A stretch of DNA of 64,000 bases from CALROG01 sp943369755 (GTDB taxonomy: Bacteria; Pseudomonadota; Gammaproteobacteria; Burkholderiales; Burkholderiaceae_C), in NCBI GenBank assembly GCA_943369755.1, contig CALROG020000015.1, positions 22,943 to 86,942 of the forward strand, given 5' to 3'. Shown piece by piece: positions 1-8,334 of the stretch. The number at the start of each line of letters is the position of its first letter. Position 1 is the stretch's first letter. Below the pieces are notes generated by a model, which was given only the letters and a program-made list of their open reading frames with translations, did not search any database and was not told the DNA's origin. Both the position numbers and the translations under genes were made by a program.

Positions 1-1
1 C

Positions 2-250
2 TGGATCCGCGTGCCGGGCCTGGCGTTCAAGGACGAAATGGCCACCAAGACGTTTCAGCTCATCACCACCAGCGGCGACCGCGCCAAGGCCCAGCCGATG
101 ATCGACTCCACCGCGCTTTGTGCCCAGTTTTTTGGCGCGGCCTGGGGCGGCGTGCTGTGGGGCAAGGGCGGGCCGCCCGACGCAGTGCAAACCGACGCCA
201 CCGCCCTTGCGCAGTCTGCTACATTTTTAATAGTGGCTCACGCAGTCTAG
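2..250 (+). CDS. C-terminal part of an unidentified protein, possibly a flavodoxin-like NAD(P)H-dependent oxidoreductase
   Basis: The reading frame is open from the left edge of the window to a TAG at 248-250, so only the last 82 codons are present and the true start lies outside. The visible part has hydrophobic strand-like segments (TFQLITTSGDR, then FFGAAWGGVLWGKGG) that resemble the C-terminal half of flavodoxin-fold reductases, but no cofactor motif is visible and this is a guess. The last ten or so residues (SATFLIVAHAV) are encoded by a copy of the dispersed repeat at 218-280, so the native C-terminus was probably replaced or extended by the repeat. Confidence 0.55.
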   Translation, partial: WIRVPGLAFKDEMATKTFQLITTSGDRAKAQPMIDSTALCAQFFGAAWGGVLWGKGGPPDAVQTDATALAQSATFLIVAHAV

Positions 251-280
251 ACGAGGGCTACAGCCGGTTTTGCCATGAAC
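218..280 (-). repeat. Dispersed 50-65 bp repeat, copy A
   Basis: On the minus strand this reads GGCTGTAGCC, an 8-base variable spacer, TGCGTGAGCCACTAT and a TAAAAATGTAGC tail, the same layout as copies near 11.4, 23.2, 31.5, 34.8, 40.8, 46.3 and 55.6 kb. It encodes the C-terminal end of the first gene and its outer edge reaches the start codon of the Hsp70-like gene, leaving no room for a separate leader. Confidence 0.85.
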
Positions 281-1525
281 AGAACGCTGGGCATTGACTT
301 TGGCACGTCCAACTCGGCGGCGGCCTGGCGGGTCGGCAACGCCCCGGCGCAAGCCCTGCGGCTGGAAGGCGACAACTTTGCGCTGCCCACCGCCATCTTT
401 TTCAATGCCGAGGACCGGCGCGCCCACTTTGGCCGCGACGCCATGGCGCAGTACCTGAGCGGGGCCGACGGGCGGCTGATGCGTTCGCTCAAAAGCCTGC
501 TGGGCAGTGCGCTGCTGCTGGAAAAAACCGAAGTCAATGGCCAGCCCATGAGCTTTCAGGACATCATCGCGACCTTTCTGAAAGAGGTGGTGGCGCGCGC
601 CCAGGCCCAGACCGGCAGCGCCCCGGACCGGGTGGTGTTGGGCCGCCCGGTGCATTTTGTTGACGACGACCCCGAACGCGACGCGCTGGCGCAGCAAATG
701 CTGCTGGAGGCGGCGCAGGCGGCGGGGCTGCGCAACGTCAGCTTCGAGCTGGAGCCCATTGCCGCAGCCTTTGACTACGAGCAACGCATTGCGCACGAAA
801 GCCTGGTGCTGGTGGCCGACATCGGCGGGGGCACCTCTGACTTCACCGTGGTGCGCCTGGGCCCGCAGCGCGCCGCCCAACACGCCAACCGCGGCGCCGA
901 CATTCTGGCCACCCGGGGTGTGCACCTGGGCGGCACCGACTTTGACCAGAAGCTCAGCCTGGAGCACGCCATGCCCTTGCTGGGCTTTCGCCACACCGGG
1001 CCGCAGCAGCGTGAAGTGCCTAGCGCGGTGTTCTTTGACCTGGCCACCTGGCACTTGATCCACTGGCGCTATGTGCCGCGGGCGCTGCGCGAAGCCCAGG
1101 CCTTGCGGGTGAACTACACCGACCCAAACCTGCACCAAAGGCTGATGACCGTGCTGGACCACCGCCTGGCCCACCACCTGGCCAATGACGTGGAGCAGGC
1201 CAAGATTGCCACCAGCCAGACCGGAGGCTGCGCCGCACTGGACCTGCACTACATCGAGCCAGGCCTGCAAGCGGGTTTTGACGCCCACACCATGGCCCGG
1301 CACCTGCACGCCTTGTTGCAGCGCGTGGTGCGCTGTGCGCAGGACTGCGTGCACCAAGCCGGCCTCAAGCCACAAGACTTGACCGCCATCTACCTGACGG
1401 GTGGGTCGTCGGCACTGATGCCGTTTCAGCACGCGCTGCAAGCCGCGTTTGCCCAAACAGCGCTGGTGCAGGGCGACCTGTTTGGCGGCGTAGCGGCCGG
1501 GCTGGTGTACCGGGCGGCGCGCTGA
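275..1525 (+). CDS. Hsp70-family (YegD-like) chaperone ATPase
   Basis: The 416-residue protein has the actin-like ATPase fold of Hsp70: phosphate-1 motif GIDFGTSNS at residues 6-14, phosphate-2 motif DIGGGTSDFTV near residue 183, and the adenosine motif LTGGSSALMPF near residue 375. It stops about where the DnaK nucleotide-binding domain ends and has no beta-sandwich substrate domain or helical lid, as is usual for the YegD group (about 450 residues). A cytoplasmic ATPase with chaperone-like function is likely; its client is unknown. The ATG follows copy A of the dispersed repeat directly, with no good ribosome-binding site. The next gene starts 19 bases downstream on the same strand. Confidence 0.88.
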   Translation: MNRTLGIDFGTSNSAAAWRVGNAPAQALRLEGDNFALPTAIFFNAEDRRAHFGRDAMAQYLSGADGRLMRSLKSLLGSALLLEKTEVNGQPMSFQDIIATFLKEVVARAQAQTGSAPDRVVLGRPVHFVDDDPERDALAQQMLLEAAQAAGLRNVSFELEPIAAAFDYEQRIAHESLVLVADIGGGTSDFTVVRLGPQRAAQHANRGADILATRGVHLGGTDFDQKLSLEHAMPLLGFRHTGPQQREVPSAVFFDLATWHLIHWRYVPRALREAQALRVNYTDPNLHQRLMTVLDHRLAHHLANDVEQAKIATSQTGGCAALDLHYIEPGLQAGFDAHTMARHLHALLQRVVRCAQDCVHQAGLKPQDLTAIYLTGGSSALMPFQHALQAAFAQTALVQGDLFGGVAAGLVYRAAR

Positions 1526-1544
1526 GCCGGGCGATACTGCGGCC

Positions 1545-2732
1545 ATGAGTACTGTGAGCCTGCCCGCCGCCCCGCTGGGCGCGCGCGTGGCGCGCAACTT
1601 CCTTACCCACAGCGGCCACGTGCCGCTGGTGGTGCTGATCCTGGAGGCGCTGCTGGCGCAGCCCGGCTACTTTCTGCGCGCCGACCCGTACCTGCTGCTC
1701 GCCGCCGGCCTGGGCCAGGCGGTGCTGATGGCATGGCTGGACAGCACCGGGCGGGCGCGGGTGATCCTGGCCAACCTCGCCGGGCCGCTGCTCTACACAC
1801 TGGTGGAAACCGCTATCGAAGGCCCTGCCTTCTTCCTGCAGTGGCACCACCAGGCCTACTGGGCCTTTGCGCTGGGCTTTGGCTTGCTCCAGTCGGCCCA
1901 GCAACGCCACCCGGCGGCGGCGCTGGTACTGGCCGAGAGTGTGCTTCGCTCGGCCATCCCGCTGGTGATGTACGCGCTGTTCGAAGCGCGCATCAAGGGC
2001 ACGCCGCTGTCGGCCAGCGCATTCTTCGCCGACCGCGCCCATGACTTCCTGGCTGTGGTGCTGCTGCTGCTCGGCGTACTGCTCGGGTTTGCCGACGTCA
2101 ACCTGCGCCGCTCCATGGCCACCGTGCAGGCGCTGACTGCGCGGTTGCGCCAGTACTCTGAATGGTCGCTGGGCCGCGGCATCCTGGACCGCGCCATTGC
2201 CGACGAGCGCACGCTGGCGCTGCAGCGGGTGGCACGGGCCGTGGTGTTCATGGACATCCGCGGCTTCACCGCCTGGAGCGAGCAGCAGCCCCCCGAGGCG
2301 GTGGTGGGGTTGCTCAACAGCTGTTACCGCGCGGCCGAAGACGCGCTGGCCGACCACCCGCCGATCAAGCTCAAGTACACGGCCGACGAAGTGATGGCTG
2401 TTTTCACCGACGCGGCGGCGGCTGTGAAGGCTGCCCGGCTGCTGCTGCTGGCCACACAACCGCTGCTGGCGGCAGTGGGCCTGGGCGCTGGCGCCGGCGT
2501 GCACCAGGGCCCGGTGGTCGAGGGACTGGTCGGCGGTGAAGGCACCCGCGCGTACGACTTCATTGGCGACACCGTGAACACCGCCAAACGCCTGTGCGAC
2601 GCCGCAAACAGCGGCGAACTGCTGGTCTCTCAGGCCGCGTGCGCGGCCGCAGGCCTGCCCGGGGGCCCGCCGCGTGAAGTCCAGGCCAAGGGCAAGCGCA
2701 ACCCGCTGCTGGCCCAGGCTTTTACGCTCTAG
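1545..2732 (+). CDS. Membrane-anchored class III adenylate/guanylate cyclase
   Basis: Residues 20-190 contain several hydrophobic segments predicted to form a membrane domain (about six helices), followed by a linker and a class III nucleotide cyclase domain from about residue 225. The first metal-binding aspartate is D237 in FMDIRGFT. The second lies in KYTADEVMAVF, where the usual GD is replaced by AD, although the aspartate itself is kept. The transition-state Asn and Arg are present in GDTVNTAKRL. It probably makes cAMP or cGMP in response to a membrane signal. The substrate-specifying residues were not assigned, so cAMP versus cGMP is open. It may be co-transcribed with the Hsp70-like gene. 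Confidence 0.88.
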   Translation: MSTVSLPAAPLGARVARNFLTHSGHVPLVVLILEALLAQPGYFLRADPYLLLAAGLGQAVLMAWLDSTGRARVILANLAGPLLYTLVETAIEGPAFFLQWHHQAYWAFALGFGLLQSAQQRHPAAALVLAESVLRSAIPLVMYALFEARIKGTPLSASAFFADRAHDFLAVVLLLLGVLLGFADVNLRRSMATVQALTARLRQYSEWSLGRGILDRAIADERTLALQRVARAVVFMDIRGFTAWSEQQPPEAVVGLLNSCYRAAEDALADHPPIKLKYTADEVMAVFTDAAAAVKAARLLLLATQPLLAAVGLGAGAGVHQGPVVEGLVGGEGTRAYDFIGDTVNTAKRLCDAANSGELLVSQAACAAAGLPGGPPREVQAKGKRNPLLAQAFTL

Positions 2733-2753
2733 CCCGCGTCGATCTTGCGCAAG

Positions 2754-2774
2754 GCGCTACAAGATTCATAGCGC
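2754..2774. repeat. 21-bp hairpin repeat GCGCTA-N9-TAGCGC, copy 1
   Basis: Arms GCGCTA and TAGCGC are separated by nine bases beginning with CA. An equivalent hairpin with the same arms and spacer length occurs at 24505-24525. Here it lies between convergent genes (cyclase and PPC/RTX protein) and could act as a weak terminator, but no T-run follows. Confidence 0.5.
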
Positions 2775-3755
2775 TTACAGGTACTCGATGCCGGTGGCGG
2801 CCAACCCCGTCAAGTTGACCTGGCTCTGGTTGGCCGGCGTTTCGGCGGCAATTGCCAACAGGCCGGCCTGGGTGAAGGTGTTGTTCTCAAGCAGGCCGAC
2901 GTAACTGGCCAGGTTGGTGGCGTCGATCGGCGCGCCCATCACGTTCTGCCAGACCGCGCGCACAAACGAGGTGTTGTCGAGCGCGCTCACCGCGCCGGTA
3001 GACAGGCACATCTGCGCGAGCTGCTGCATGGTGGCGCCCGCATCAAAAAAGTTCAGCCCGATGCCCACGTACTGCTTGTTGGTCAGCGTGGCACGGCCAA
3101 ACGCAGCCCCAATGATCTCGGCCGTCTTGCCCGCGCTGCCGGTGGCAGACAGGTCTAGCGCCACTTTGGTGTTGGCGAACTGCAGGCGCTCCACGCCGCT
3201 GAGGGTGTCGACCCCTTCGATGCCTCCCGTATCGCGCACCGTCCAGCTGCCGGAGTTGTCGCGCGACAGGTTGAACGCGCTGCGTGCACCCCAGTAGCGC
3301 ACGGTGTCGATGCCGGCACCGCCAATGAACACATCGTTGCCGGCGGTGCCGCCCAGAAAGTCGTTGCCAGCCGTGCCCACGATGCTGCCGGGCACCGGCG
3401 CGGGCGCGGTGGCGCGCAGGCTGTAGCTGCCGGTGAGCGAGCCGCCGCTGGCGGCCAGAAAGTAGTCGGCGCTGTCGGGCGACAGGTAGTCGATGTACCT
3501 GGTCTGAAAGCCCTGGCCCGTGGTCGCCTGGAACACCAGCGCACCCGCCGCGGTGTACAGGCCCAGTTGCGCGTCAAACAGGCCGTTGATGGAACCTGCC
3601 TCGATGGTGAAGCGGTATTGCTGGCCCGCCCCCAAGCTGATGCGGAACCAGTCCGCATCGCCCACAGGACTGATCACGCCGTAGTCGATGCCGCCTGGGA
3701 CCAGCACGCCGGGCGTGCCGGGGTTGGCGGGGTAGTCAAAGTCACTGGTGTCCAT
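2775..3755 (-). CDS. PPC-domain and RTX-repeat calcium-binding protein, candidate type I secretion substrate
   Basis: The 326-residue acidic protein has no N-terminal signal peptide. Residues about 10-110 look like a bacterial pre-peptidase C-terminal (PPC) domain (DADWFRISLGAGQQYRF ... GSYSLRA). A short hemolysin-type calcium repeat follows (GTAGNDFLGGTAGNDVFIGG, about residues 128-147), then a segment VERLQFANTKVALDL and an alpha-helical C-terminal region resembling the DUF4214-like modules of Comamonadaceae RTX proteins, ending in ATGIEYL. The layout suggests export by a type I system to the cell surface or medium. ATG at 3755 is preferred over the GTG at 3773 because GAAGGA lies a suitable distance upstream of it. 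No catalytic domain is visible. Confidence 0.8.
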   Translation of the reverse strand: MDTSDFDYPANPGTPGVLVPGGIDYGVISPVGDADWFRISLGAGQQYRFTIEAGSINGLFDAQLGLYTAAGALVFQATTGQGFQTRYIDYLSPDSADYFLAASGGSLTGSYSLRATAPAPVPGSIVGTAGNDFLGGTAGNDVFIGGAGIDTVRYWGARSAFNLSRDNSGSWTVRDTGGIEGVDTLSGVERLQFANTKVALDLSATGSAGKTAEIIGAAFGRATLTNKQYVGIGLNFFDAGATMQQLAQMCLSTGAVSALDNTSFVRAVWQNVMGAPIDATNLASYVGLLENNTFTQAGLLAIAAETPANQSQVNLTGLAATGIEYL

Positions 3756-3901
3756 GCTGCGTCCTTCAGCCACCAGCGTAGGCGCGGCTGCAAGAGATCG
3801 GCTTGCGCCGCATCAAGGACGCCGGGAAAAACGACCACCCGACAATTCGGCACCTGCTTGATGCAGCGCATGCCCGGCATGGGCACGGCACCGCCGGCGC
3901 G

Positions 3902-4750
3902 CTAAACCACCTTCAGCCCTCTGAGCTTGGCGTCTTCCGGCGGGTAGCGCAGCCCCAGCGCCAGCAGCTTGTCGCGCACCAGCGTGGCAATCATCAGGTT
4001 GCGATGGGTCTTTGAGTTGGCCGGCACCACGGTCCACGGTGACCAGGGCGTGCTGGTGGCGCCCAGCAGGGCTTCATAGGCCGCCTGATACTGCGCCCAC
4101 TGCTTGCGAGCCTCCAGGTCACCCAGGCTGAATTTCCAGTGCTTGGCCGGGTCGTCCACCCGCGCCTGCAAGCGGGTGCGCTGCTCGTCCTGACTGATGT
4201 GCAGCATGAACTTCATCACCACCGTGCCGGTTTCAACCAGCATGCGTTCGAAGTCGTTGATGTGGGCCATGCGTTGAAGGGTTTGCTGCGGCGTGACCCA
4301 GCCATTGACCACCGGCACCAGCACGTCTTCGTAGTGGCTGCGGTTGAAGATCATGACTTCACCCGCGCCCGGCACCTGTTGGTGAATGCGCCACAGATAG
4401 TCGTGCGCGCGCTCGGTTTCGGTCGGTGCCTTCCAGCCCACGGTGTGCACCCCCAGAGCACTGGTGCGGCTGAACACGCCGCGAACGGTGCCGTCTTTGC
4501 CCGAGGTGTCGGTGCCTTGCAGCACCACCAGCAGCTTGAAGCGACGGTCAGCGTAAAACAGGTCTTGCAGGCCATCGAGTTCAAGCGCAATGGCTTCCAC
4601 CGCCGCCTTGTCTTGCGCCTTGTCGCCGCTGGAATAAGGTTTGGCGTCAGGCGGGCAAGCTTTCAGCGCAAACGGCTTGCCCTTGCCATCAGTGGGAGGT
4701 TGCCAGCTTGAAAGAACCGCCTCGCCCTTGTCTTGCTTGCCGTTGGCCAT
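3902..4750 (-). CDS. ppk2: Polyphosphate kinase 2 family nucleoside phosphotransferase
   Basis: The 282-residue protein has the PPK2 core: Walker A GTDTSGKDGT at residues 79-88, the following lid region with NRSHYEDVLVP, and the conserved FMLHISQDEQ strand-helix. PPK2 enzymes move phosphate between polyphosphate and nucleoside mono- or diphosphates in the cytoplasm. A single domain of this length fits class I or III; which nucleotide it prefers cannot be read here. The ATG at 4750 has AGGAG five bases upstream; the longer frame to 4810 lacks a ribosome-binding site. It is transcribed divergently from the radical SAM gene across about 60 bp. Confidence 0.9.
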   Translation of the reverse strand: MANGKQDKGEAVLSSWQPPTDGKGKPFALKACPPDAKPYSSGDKAQDKAAVEAIALELDGLQDLFYADRRFKLLVVLQGTDTSGKDGTVRGVFSRTSALGVHTVGWKAPTETERAHDYLWRIHQQVPGAGEVMIFNRSHYEDVLVPVVNGWVTPQQTLQRMAHINDFERMLVETGTVVMKFMLHISQDEQRTRLQARVDDPAKHWKFSLGDLEARKQWAQYQAAYEALLGATSTPWSPWTVVPANSKTHRNLMIATLVRDKLLALGLRYPPEDAKLRGLKVV

Positions 4751-4813
4751 AGGGACTCCTGTGAATTGGTGTTCAAGGATACCGGGTTGGTACCGGCCTC
4801 CGATAATCACTGT

Positions 4814-6730
4814 GTGCCTGCTACCCCCGTTGTCCCCACCGTTCGCGTGCTTTGCGTCATTCCGCCCATGACGCAGCTCAACACGCCTTACCCGTCAACC
4901 GCGTACCTGACGGGCTTTCTGCGCTCGCGCGGCATCGCCGCAACCCAGGAGGACCTGGCGCTGGCGCTGGTGCTGCGCCTGCTGTCGCCAGACGGCCTGC
5001 GTGCCGTGGTGACTTGTGTGGACAGGTTGCCAAAGAAAACGCACAGCCCGGCAGTGCAGGCCTTTGCTGCCCAAACGGCGCGCTACCTGGCGACCATTGG
5101 CCCGACCATCGCCTTTTTGCAAGGCCGTGATTCAACCCTGGCGCATCGCATTGTGGGCCGCCACTACCTGCCCGAGGGCCCGCGCTTTGCCTCACTGGAT
5201 GTGTATGTAGACGACGACGGCGCTGACCCCCTGGGCTGGGCCTTTGGGGCCCTGGGCATTCAAGACCGCGCCCGCCACCTGGCCACGCTGTACCTGAACG
5301 ACCTGGCCGATGTGCTGCGTGACGCAGTTGATCCGCGTTTTGAATTTGTGCGCTATGCCGAGTCGCTGGCGGGCAGTCAGCCCACGTTTGACCCTCTGGC
5401 TGACGCACTGGCCGCGCCGCCCAACCTGATGGACGACACCTTGCAGGCCCTGACGCTGGACGCGATTGCGCGCCATGCGCCCACCGTGGTGCTGTTGTCG
5501 GTGCCGTTTCCCGGCGCGGTTTATGCGGCGTTCCGGATCGCGCAAACCATCAAGACCCGGCACCCGCACATCACCACCGTGCTGGGTGGCGGCTTTGTCA
5601 ACACCGAGCTGCGCGAGCTGGCCGAGCCGCGCGTGTTTGACTACTTCGACTATGTGAGCCTGGACGCCGGCGAGCGCCCGCTGCTGGCGCTGCTGGAGCA
5701 CCTGCAAGGCCAGCGCGGCCGCCAGCGGCTGGTGCGCACCTTCGTGCGCGACGACGGCGCGGTGCGCTACGTGAACATGGCTGAGCCCGACATCGCATTC
5801 GCCGAAGTTGGCACCCCCACCTGGGACGGCCTGCCGCTGGACAAATATTTGTCGCTGCTGGACATGCTCAACCCGATGCACCGGTTATGGAGTGACGGGC
5901 GCTGGAACAAGCTCACCGTGGCGCATGGCTGCTACTGGAAGAAATGCAGCTTTTGTGACGTGAGTCTGGACTACATCAGCCGTTACGAAGGGGCCAGCGC
6001 CACCGAGCTGGCCAACCGCATCGACACGATCGTGCGCGAAACCGGGCAAACCGGCTTTCATTTTGTAGACGAGGCCGCACCGCCCAAGGCCTTGAAGGCA
6101 CTGGCCACAGAGCTGATTGCGCGCAACACCGGTATCTCTTGGTGGGGCAACATCCGCTTTGAAAAAACCTTCAGCCCTGCGTTGTGCCAGTTGCTGGCCG
6201 ACAGCGGCTGCATCGCGATTTCGGGCGGGCTGGAGGTGGCGTCGGACCGGCTGCTGGCGCTGATGAAAAAAGGCGTGAGCGTGGACCAGGTAGCGCGCGT
6301 GACCCGCGCCTTCAGCGACGCCGGCATTCTGGTGCATGCCTACCTGATGTACGGATTCCCCACCCAGACGGTGCAAGACACGGTGGACGCGCTGGAGCTG
6401 GTGCGCCAGCTGTTTGAAAATGGCTGCATCCAGAGCGGCTTTTTCCACCGCTTTGCCTGCACCGTGCATTCACCCGTGGGCAAGAACCCCGAAGACTACG
6501 GCGTGACGCTGCAGCCGCTGCCGCCGGGCAGCTTTGCGAAGAACGACATTGGCTTTCACGACCCCACCGGTGTGGACCACGACGCGCTGGGGGGCGCGCT
6601 CAAGAAAGCCATCTACAACTACATGCACGGCATCGGACTCGAAGAAGACGTGCGCAGCTGGTTCCCGTTGAAGGTGCCGAAGACGACGGTGGCGCGCAAC
6701 CGGATTGAGCGGGCGCTACGAGACCGCTAG
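4814..6730 (+). CDS. B12-binding domain radical SAM protein
   Basis: The 638-residue protein begins with a cobalamin-binding-like Rossmann domain (VRVLCVIPPMTQLNTPYPS) that continues to about residue 320 and includes a TVLGGGFVN motif. A radical SAM domain follows. Its cluster motif is C373-YWKK-C378-SF-C381, a Cx4Cx2C spacing rather than the common Cx3Cx2C; my recollection is that a CYWxKCxFC form is typical of one subgroup. Downstream are ISGGLEVASDRLL and YLMYGFPTQT. The reaction is unknown; relatives act in methylation or rearrangement. GTG at 4814 is taken as start because the conserved N-terminal strand precedes the first good ATG (4868). No strong ribosome-binding site is seen. Confidence 0.85.
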   Translation: MPATPVVPTVRVLCVIPPMTQLNTPYPSTAYLTGFLRSRGIAATQEDLALALVLRLLSPDGLRAVVTCVDRLPKKTHSPAVQAFAAQTARYLATIGPTIAFLQGRDSTLAHRIVGRHYLPEGPRFASLDVYVDDDGADPLGWAFGALGIQDRARHLATLYLNDLADVLRDAVDPRFEFVRYAESLAGSQPTFDPLADALAAPPNLMDDTLQALTLDAIARHAPTVVLLSVPFPGAVYAAFRIAQTIKTRHPHITTVLGGGFVNTELRELAEPRVFDYFDYVSLDAGERPLLALLEHLQGQRGRQRLVRTFVRDDGAVRYVNMAEPDIAFAEVGTPTWDGLPLDKYLSLLDMLNPMHRLWSDGRWNKLTVAHGCYWKKCSFCDVSLDYISRYEGASATELANRIDTIVRETGQTGFHFVDEAAPPKALKALATELIARNTGISWWGNIRFEKTFSPALCQLLADSGCIAISGGLEVASDRLLALMKKGVSVDQVARVTRAFSDAGILVHAYLMYGFPTQTVQDTVDALELVRQLFENGCIQSGFFHRFACTVHSPVGKNPEDYGVTLQPLPPGSFAKNDIGFHDPTGVDHDALGGALKKAIYNYMHGIGLEEDVRSWFPLKVPKTTVARNRIERALRDR

Positions 6731-6736
6731 AATGGC

Positions 6737-6749
6737 AACCATTATGGTT
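6737..6749. promoter_or_regulatory. Palindrome, candidate operator of the Arc/PIN toxin-antitoxin operon
   Basis: AACCAT-T-ATGGTT is a perfect 13-bp palindrome located 20 bp upstream of the antitoxin start codon. Ribbon-helix-helix antitoxins of this class normally repress their own promoter through such dyads, so this is the likely operator; binding is inferred. Confidence 0.5.
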
Positions 6750-6768
6750 CCAAATTGGTGGTAAGGGC

Positions 6769-7011
6769 ATGCCCACAACCTTGACGCTCAAAAACATTCC
6801 CGATCTGGTCTACCAGCGGCTCAAGGCCTCCGCGGACGTGCACAGGCGCAGCCTGAATAGTGAGGCCATCGTGTGCCTGGAGACCGTGCTGCTGCCCGCG
6901 AATGCCACTACCGCCGACCGGTTGGCGCGTGCCCGAGCGCTGCGCGCCAGTTTGTCTGGCACGTTCAATGCGCAAGACATTGACAACCTCAAGCGCGAAG
7001 GCCGCCCATGA
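6769..7011 (+). CDS. Arc/FitA-type ribbon-helix-helix antitoxin
   Basis: The 80-residue protein opens with TLTLKNIPDLVYQRLKASADVHRRSLNSEAI, a ribbon-helix-helix DNA-binding domain of the Arc/FitA type: one beta strand followed by two helices. The C-terminal half (LARARALRASLSGTFNAQDI) is the likely toxin-binding tail. It should neutralise the PIN toxin encoded next and repress the operon. Its stop overlaps the toxin ATG by four bases, indicating translational coupling. A TAAGGG ribosome-binding site precedes the ATG. Confidence 0.9.
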   Translation: MPTTLTLKNIPDLVYQRLKASADVHRRSLNSEAIVCLETVLLPANATTADRLARARALRASLSGTFNAQDIDNLKREGRP

Positions 7012-7400
7012 TCGTGGTGGACTCGAACATCCTGGCGTACTTGTACCTGCCGGGTGAATTCACCGCCCGCGCCGAAGCGTTGCTAGAGCAAGACCCTGAT
7101 TGGGCCGCACCGCTGCTGTGGCGCAGCGAGTTCCGCAACATCCTGGCGGGCTACCTGCGGCGCGGCAACTTGACATTCGATGCCACAGTGGCCATCCAAC
7201 AAGAGGCTGAAGCGCTGATGCAAGGCGCGGAGTTTGAAGTGGAATCGCGGCAGGTGCTTGAGCTGGTGCATACCAGCAGTTGCTCGGCCTACGACTGCGA
7301 GTTTGTGGCGCTGGCGCGGCAGCTTAATGTGAAGCTGGTGACGATGGACAAGAAGGTGCTGCAAGCGTTTTCAAGCGACACCAACTCGCTTACGATTTGA
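7008..7400 (+). CDS. PIN-domain ribonuclease toxin (VapC/FitB type)
   Basis: The 130-residue protein is a PIN domain. Its acidic residues are in order: D5 in IVVDSNILAYLYLP, E41 in WRSEFRNILAGYL, D88-E90 in SAYDCEFVALA and D105 in LVTMDKKVL. These toxins cleave RNA, often initiator tRNA, when the antitoxin is degraded; the target here is unknown. It overlaps the antitoxin gene by ATGA. The pair sits at the left edge of an AT-richer stretch (7.4-8.3 kb), consistent with acquired DNA. Confidence 0.9.
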   Translation: MIVVDSNILAYLYLPGEFTARAEALLEQDPDWAAPLLWRSEFRNILAGYLRRGNLTFDATVAIQQEAEALMQGAEFEVESRQVLELVHTSSCSAYDCEFVALARQLNVKLVTMDKKVLQAFSSDTNSLTI

Positions 7401-7435
7401 ATACGGCACGTCTTATAGAGATCAGGATTCCGCGG

Positions 7436-7921
7436 ATGAAATCAACCGACAAGGACATCGCGCTGCACGCCAAAGCTGTTATCGCACTACGTCACCATTA
7501 CAAGCACGGGGACGTGGGTGGAATTAATCGGGTCTTGGATGAAATGCCCGAAACCAATCGCAAGGAGGCAATGATTCGTTGGTTTCTTAAATTCAGTGCT
7601 GCCAAATGGCAACCGGCACAAAGACACTTCCGCGGCGGGGCGAGCTCGAATCAAGAGCAAGTCTTTATCGCAGAAGAGCAGCCATTCTGGGAACTAAAAG
7701 TCCCGCGCTCCTATACACGCCATATATCTGGCAACACTTTCCATCCAGACGAGTTCCTGAATCGGGCTTTGCAGGAAATCGAGAGGAACCTCCTATGTAT
7801 TCCAAAGCACCGACTATTGAAATTCTTACGGGATATCGAGTCGCTGTACGCAAGCAAATATTCAGGTCCAGGACAAGTGGGAGCTTCTATCAAAGGTCGG
7901 CATGACGTCTCAAATTCTTAA
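7436..7921 (+). CDS. Hypothetical protein, faintly phage-like
   Basis: The 161-residue protein starts MKSTDKDIALHAKAVIALRHHYKHGDV. I do not recognise a defined family. The arrangement LDEMPETNRKEAMIRWFLKFSAAKW is reminiscent of a group of phage-associated hypothetical proteins in which an 'EALKKWFEAFGPVKY'-like segment follows the N-terminal helix; this is a weak resemblance. GC content and codon use are clearly lower than in neighbouring genes. The ATG at 7436 is chosen over a TTG at 7397. Its 3' end overlaps the next gene by 20 bp. Confidence 0.6.
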   Translation: MKSTDKDIALHAKAVIALRHHYKHGDVGGINRVLDEMPETNRKEAMIRWFLKFSAAKWQPAQRHFRGGASSNQEQVFIAEEQPFWELKVPRSYTRHISGNTFHPDEFLNRALQEIERNLLCIPKHRLLKFLRDIESLYASKYSGPGQVGASIKGRHDVSNS

Positions 7922-8324
7922 CGAAATCATTGTTGATGGTCGGCAAGGCATGACGCCGCTGGATCTTGAGGTCTTTCATCATGACATTCAAAGACAGTTG
8001 GCAGTTCCACAAGAAGCGCGGCGCCCAGTATCGACCGACAACTGGAAAAACTACATAGTCGTCTGGGAAATATATCAAGGGGCTCTCTACCTGAAAGCAC
8101 TTGACGGGGGCACGAACATTCCACTGCAGGTGTGCAACGACCCTCTACCTGCCTTCGCCAAATGGCAAACCGGTGAATGCGCGGTCTATTTCGGCAAATG
8201 TCTCTACCGCGAAGACGGGCCGTTTGCAGACATCTATGAAGAGGAGCTTCTTGTCACCATTGAGTCAGGGCAAGTTATCTCAACGAAACGCATTCACCGC
8301 AACATAAACGAAATACCCCGCTGA
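7902..8324 (+). CDS. Hypothetical protein
   Basis: The 140-residue soluble protein has no recognised domain. It contains aromatic, strand-like segments (NWKNYIVVWEIYQGALYLKAL and CAVYFGKCLYREDGPF) that suggest a small beta-rich fold, and an acidic stretch ADIYEEELLVTIESG. It overlaps the preceding unknown gene by 20 bp and shares its low GC, so the two were probably acquired together. An immunity or effector-adapter role is conceivable, but nothing in the sequence shows it. Confidence 0.6.
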   Translation: MTSQILNEIIVDGRQGMTPLDLEVFHHDIQRQLAVPQEARRPVSTDNWKNYIVVWEIYQGALYLKALDGGTNIPLQVCNDPLPAFAKWQTGECAVYFGKCLYREDGPFADIYEEELLVTIESGQVISTKRIHRNINEIPR

Positions 8325-8334
8325 CGCTGCGCTT

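Noticed and set aside
227..1597. Long open frame on the minus strand (456 codons)
   Set aside because: It is antisense to the Hsp70-like gene, shows no protein motif, and long antisense frames are expected at this GC content.
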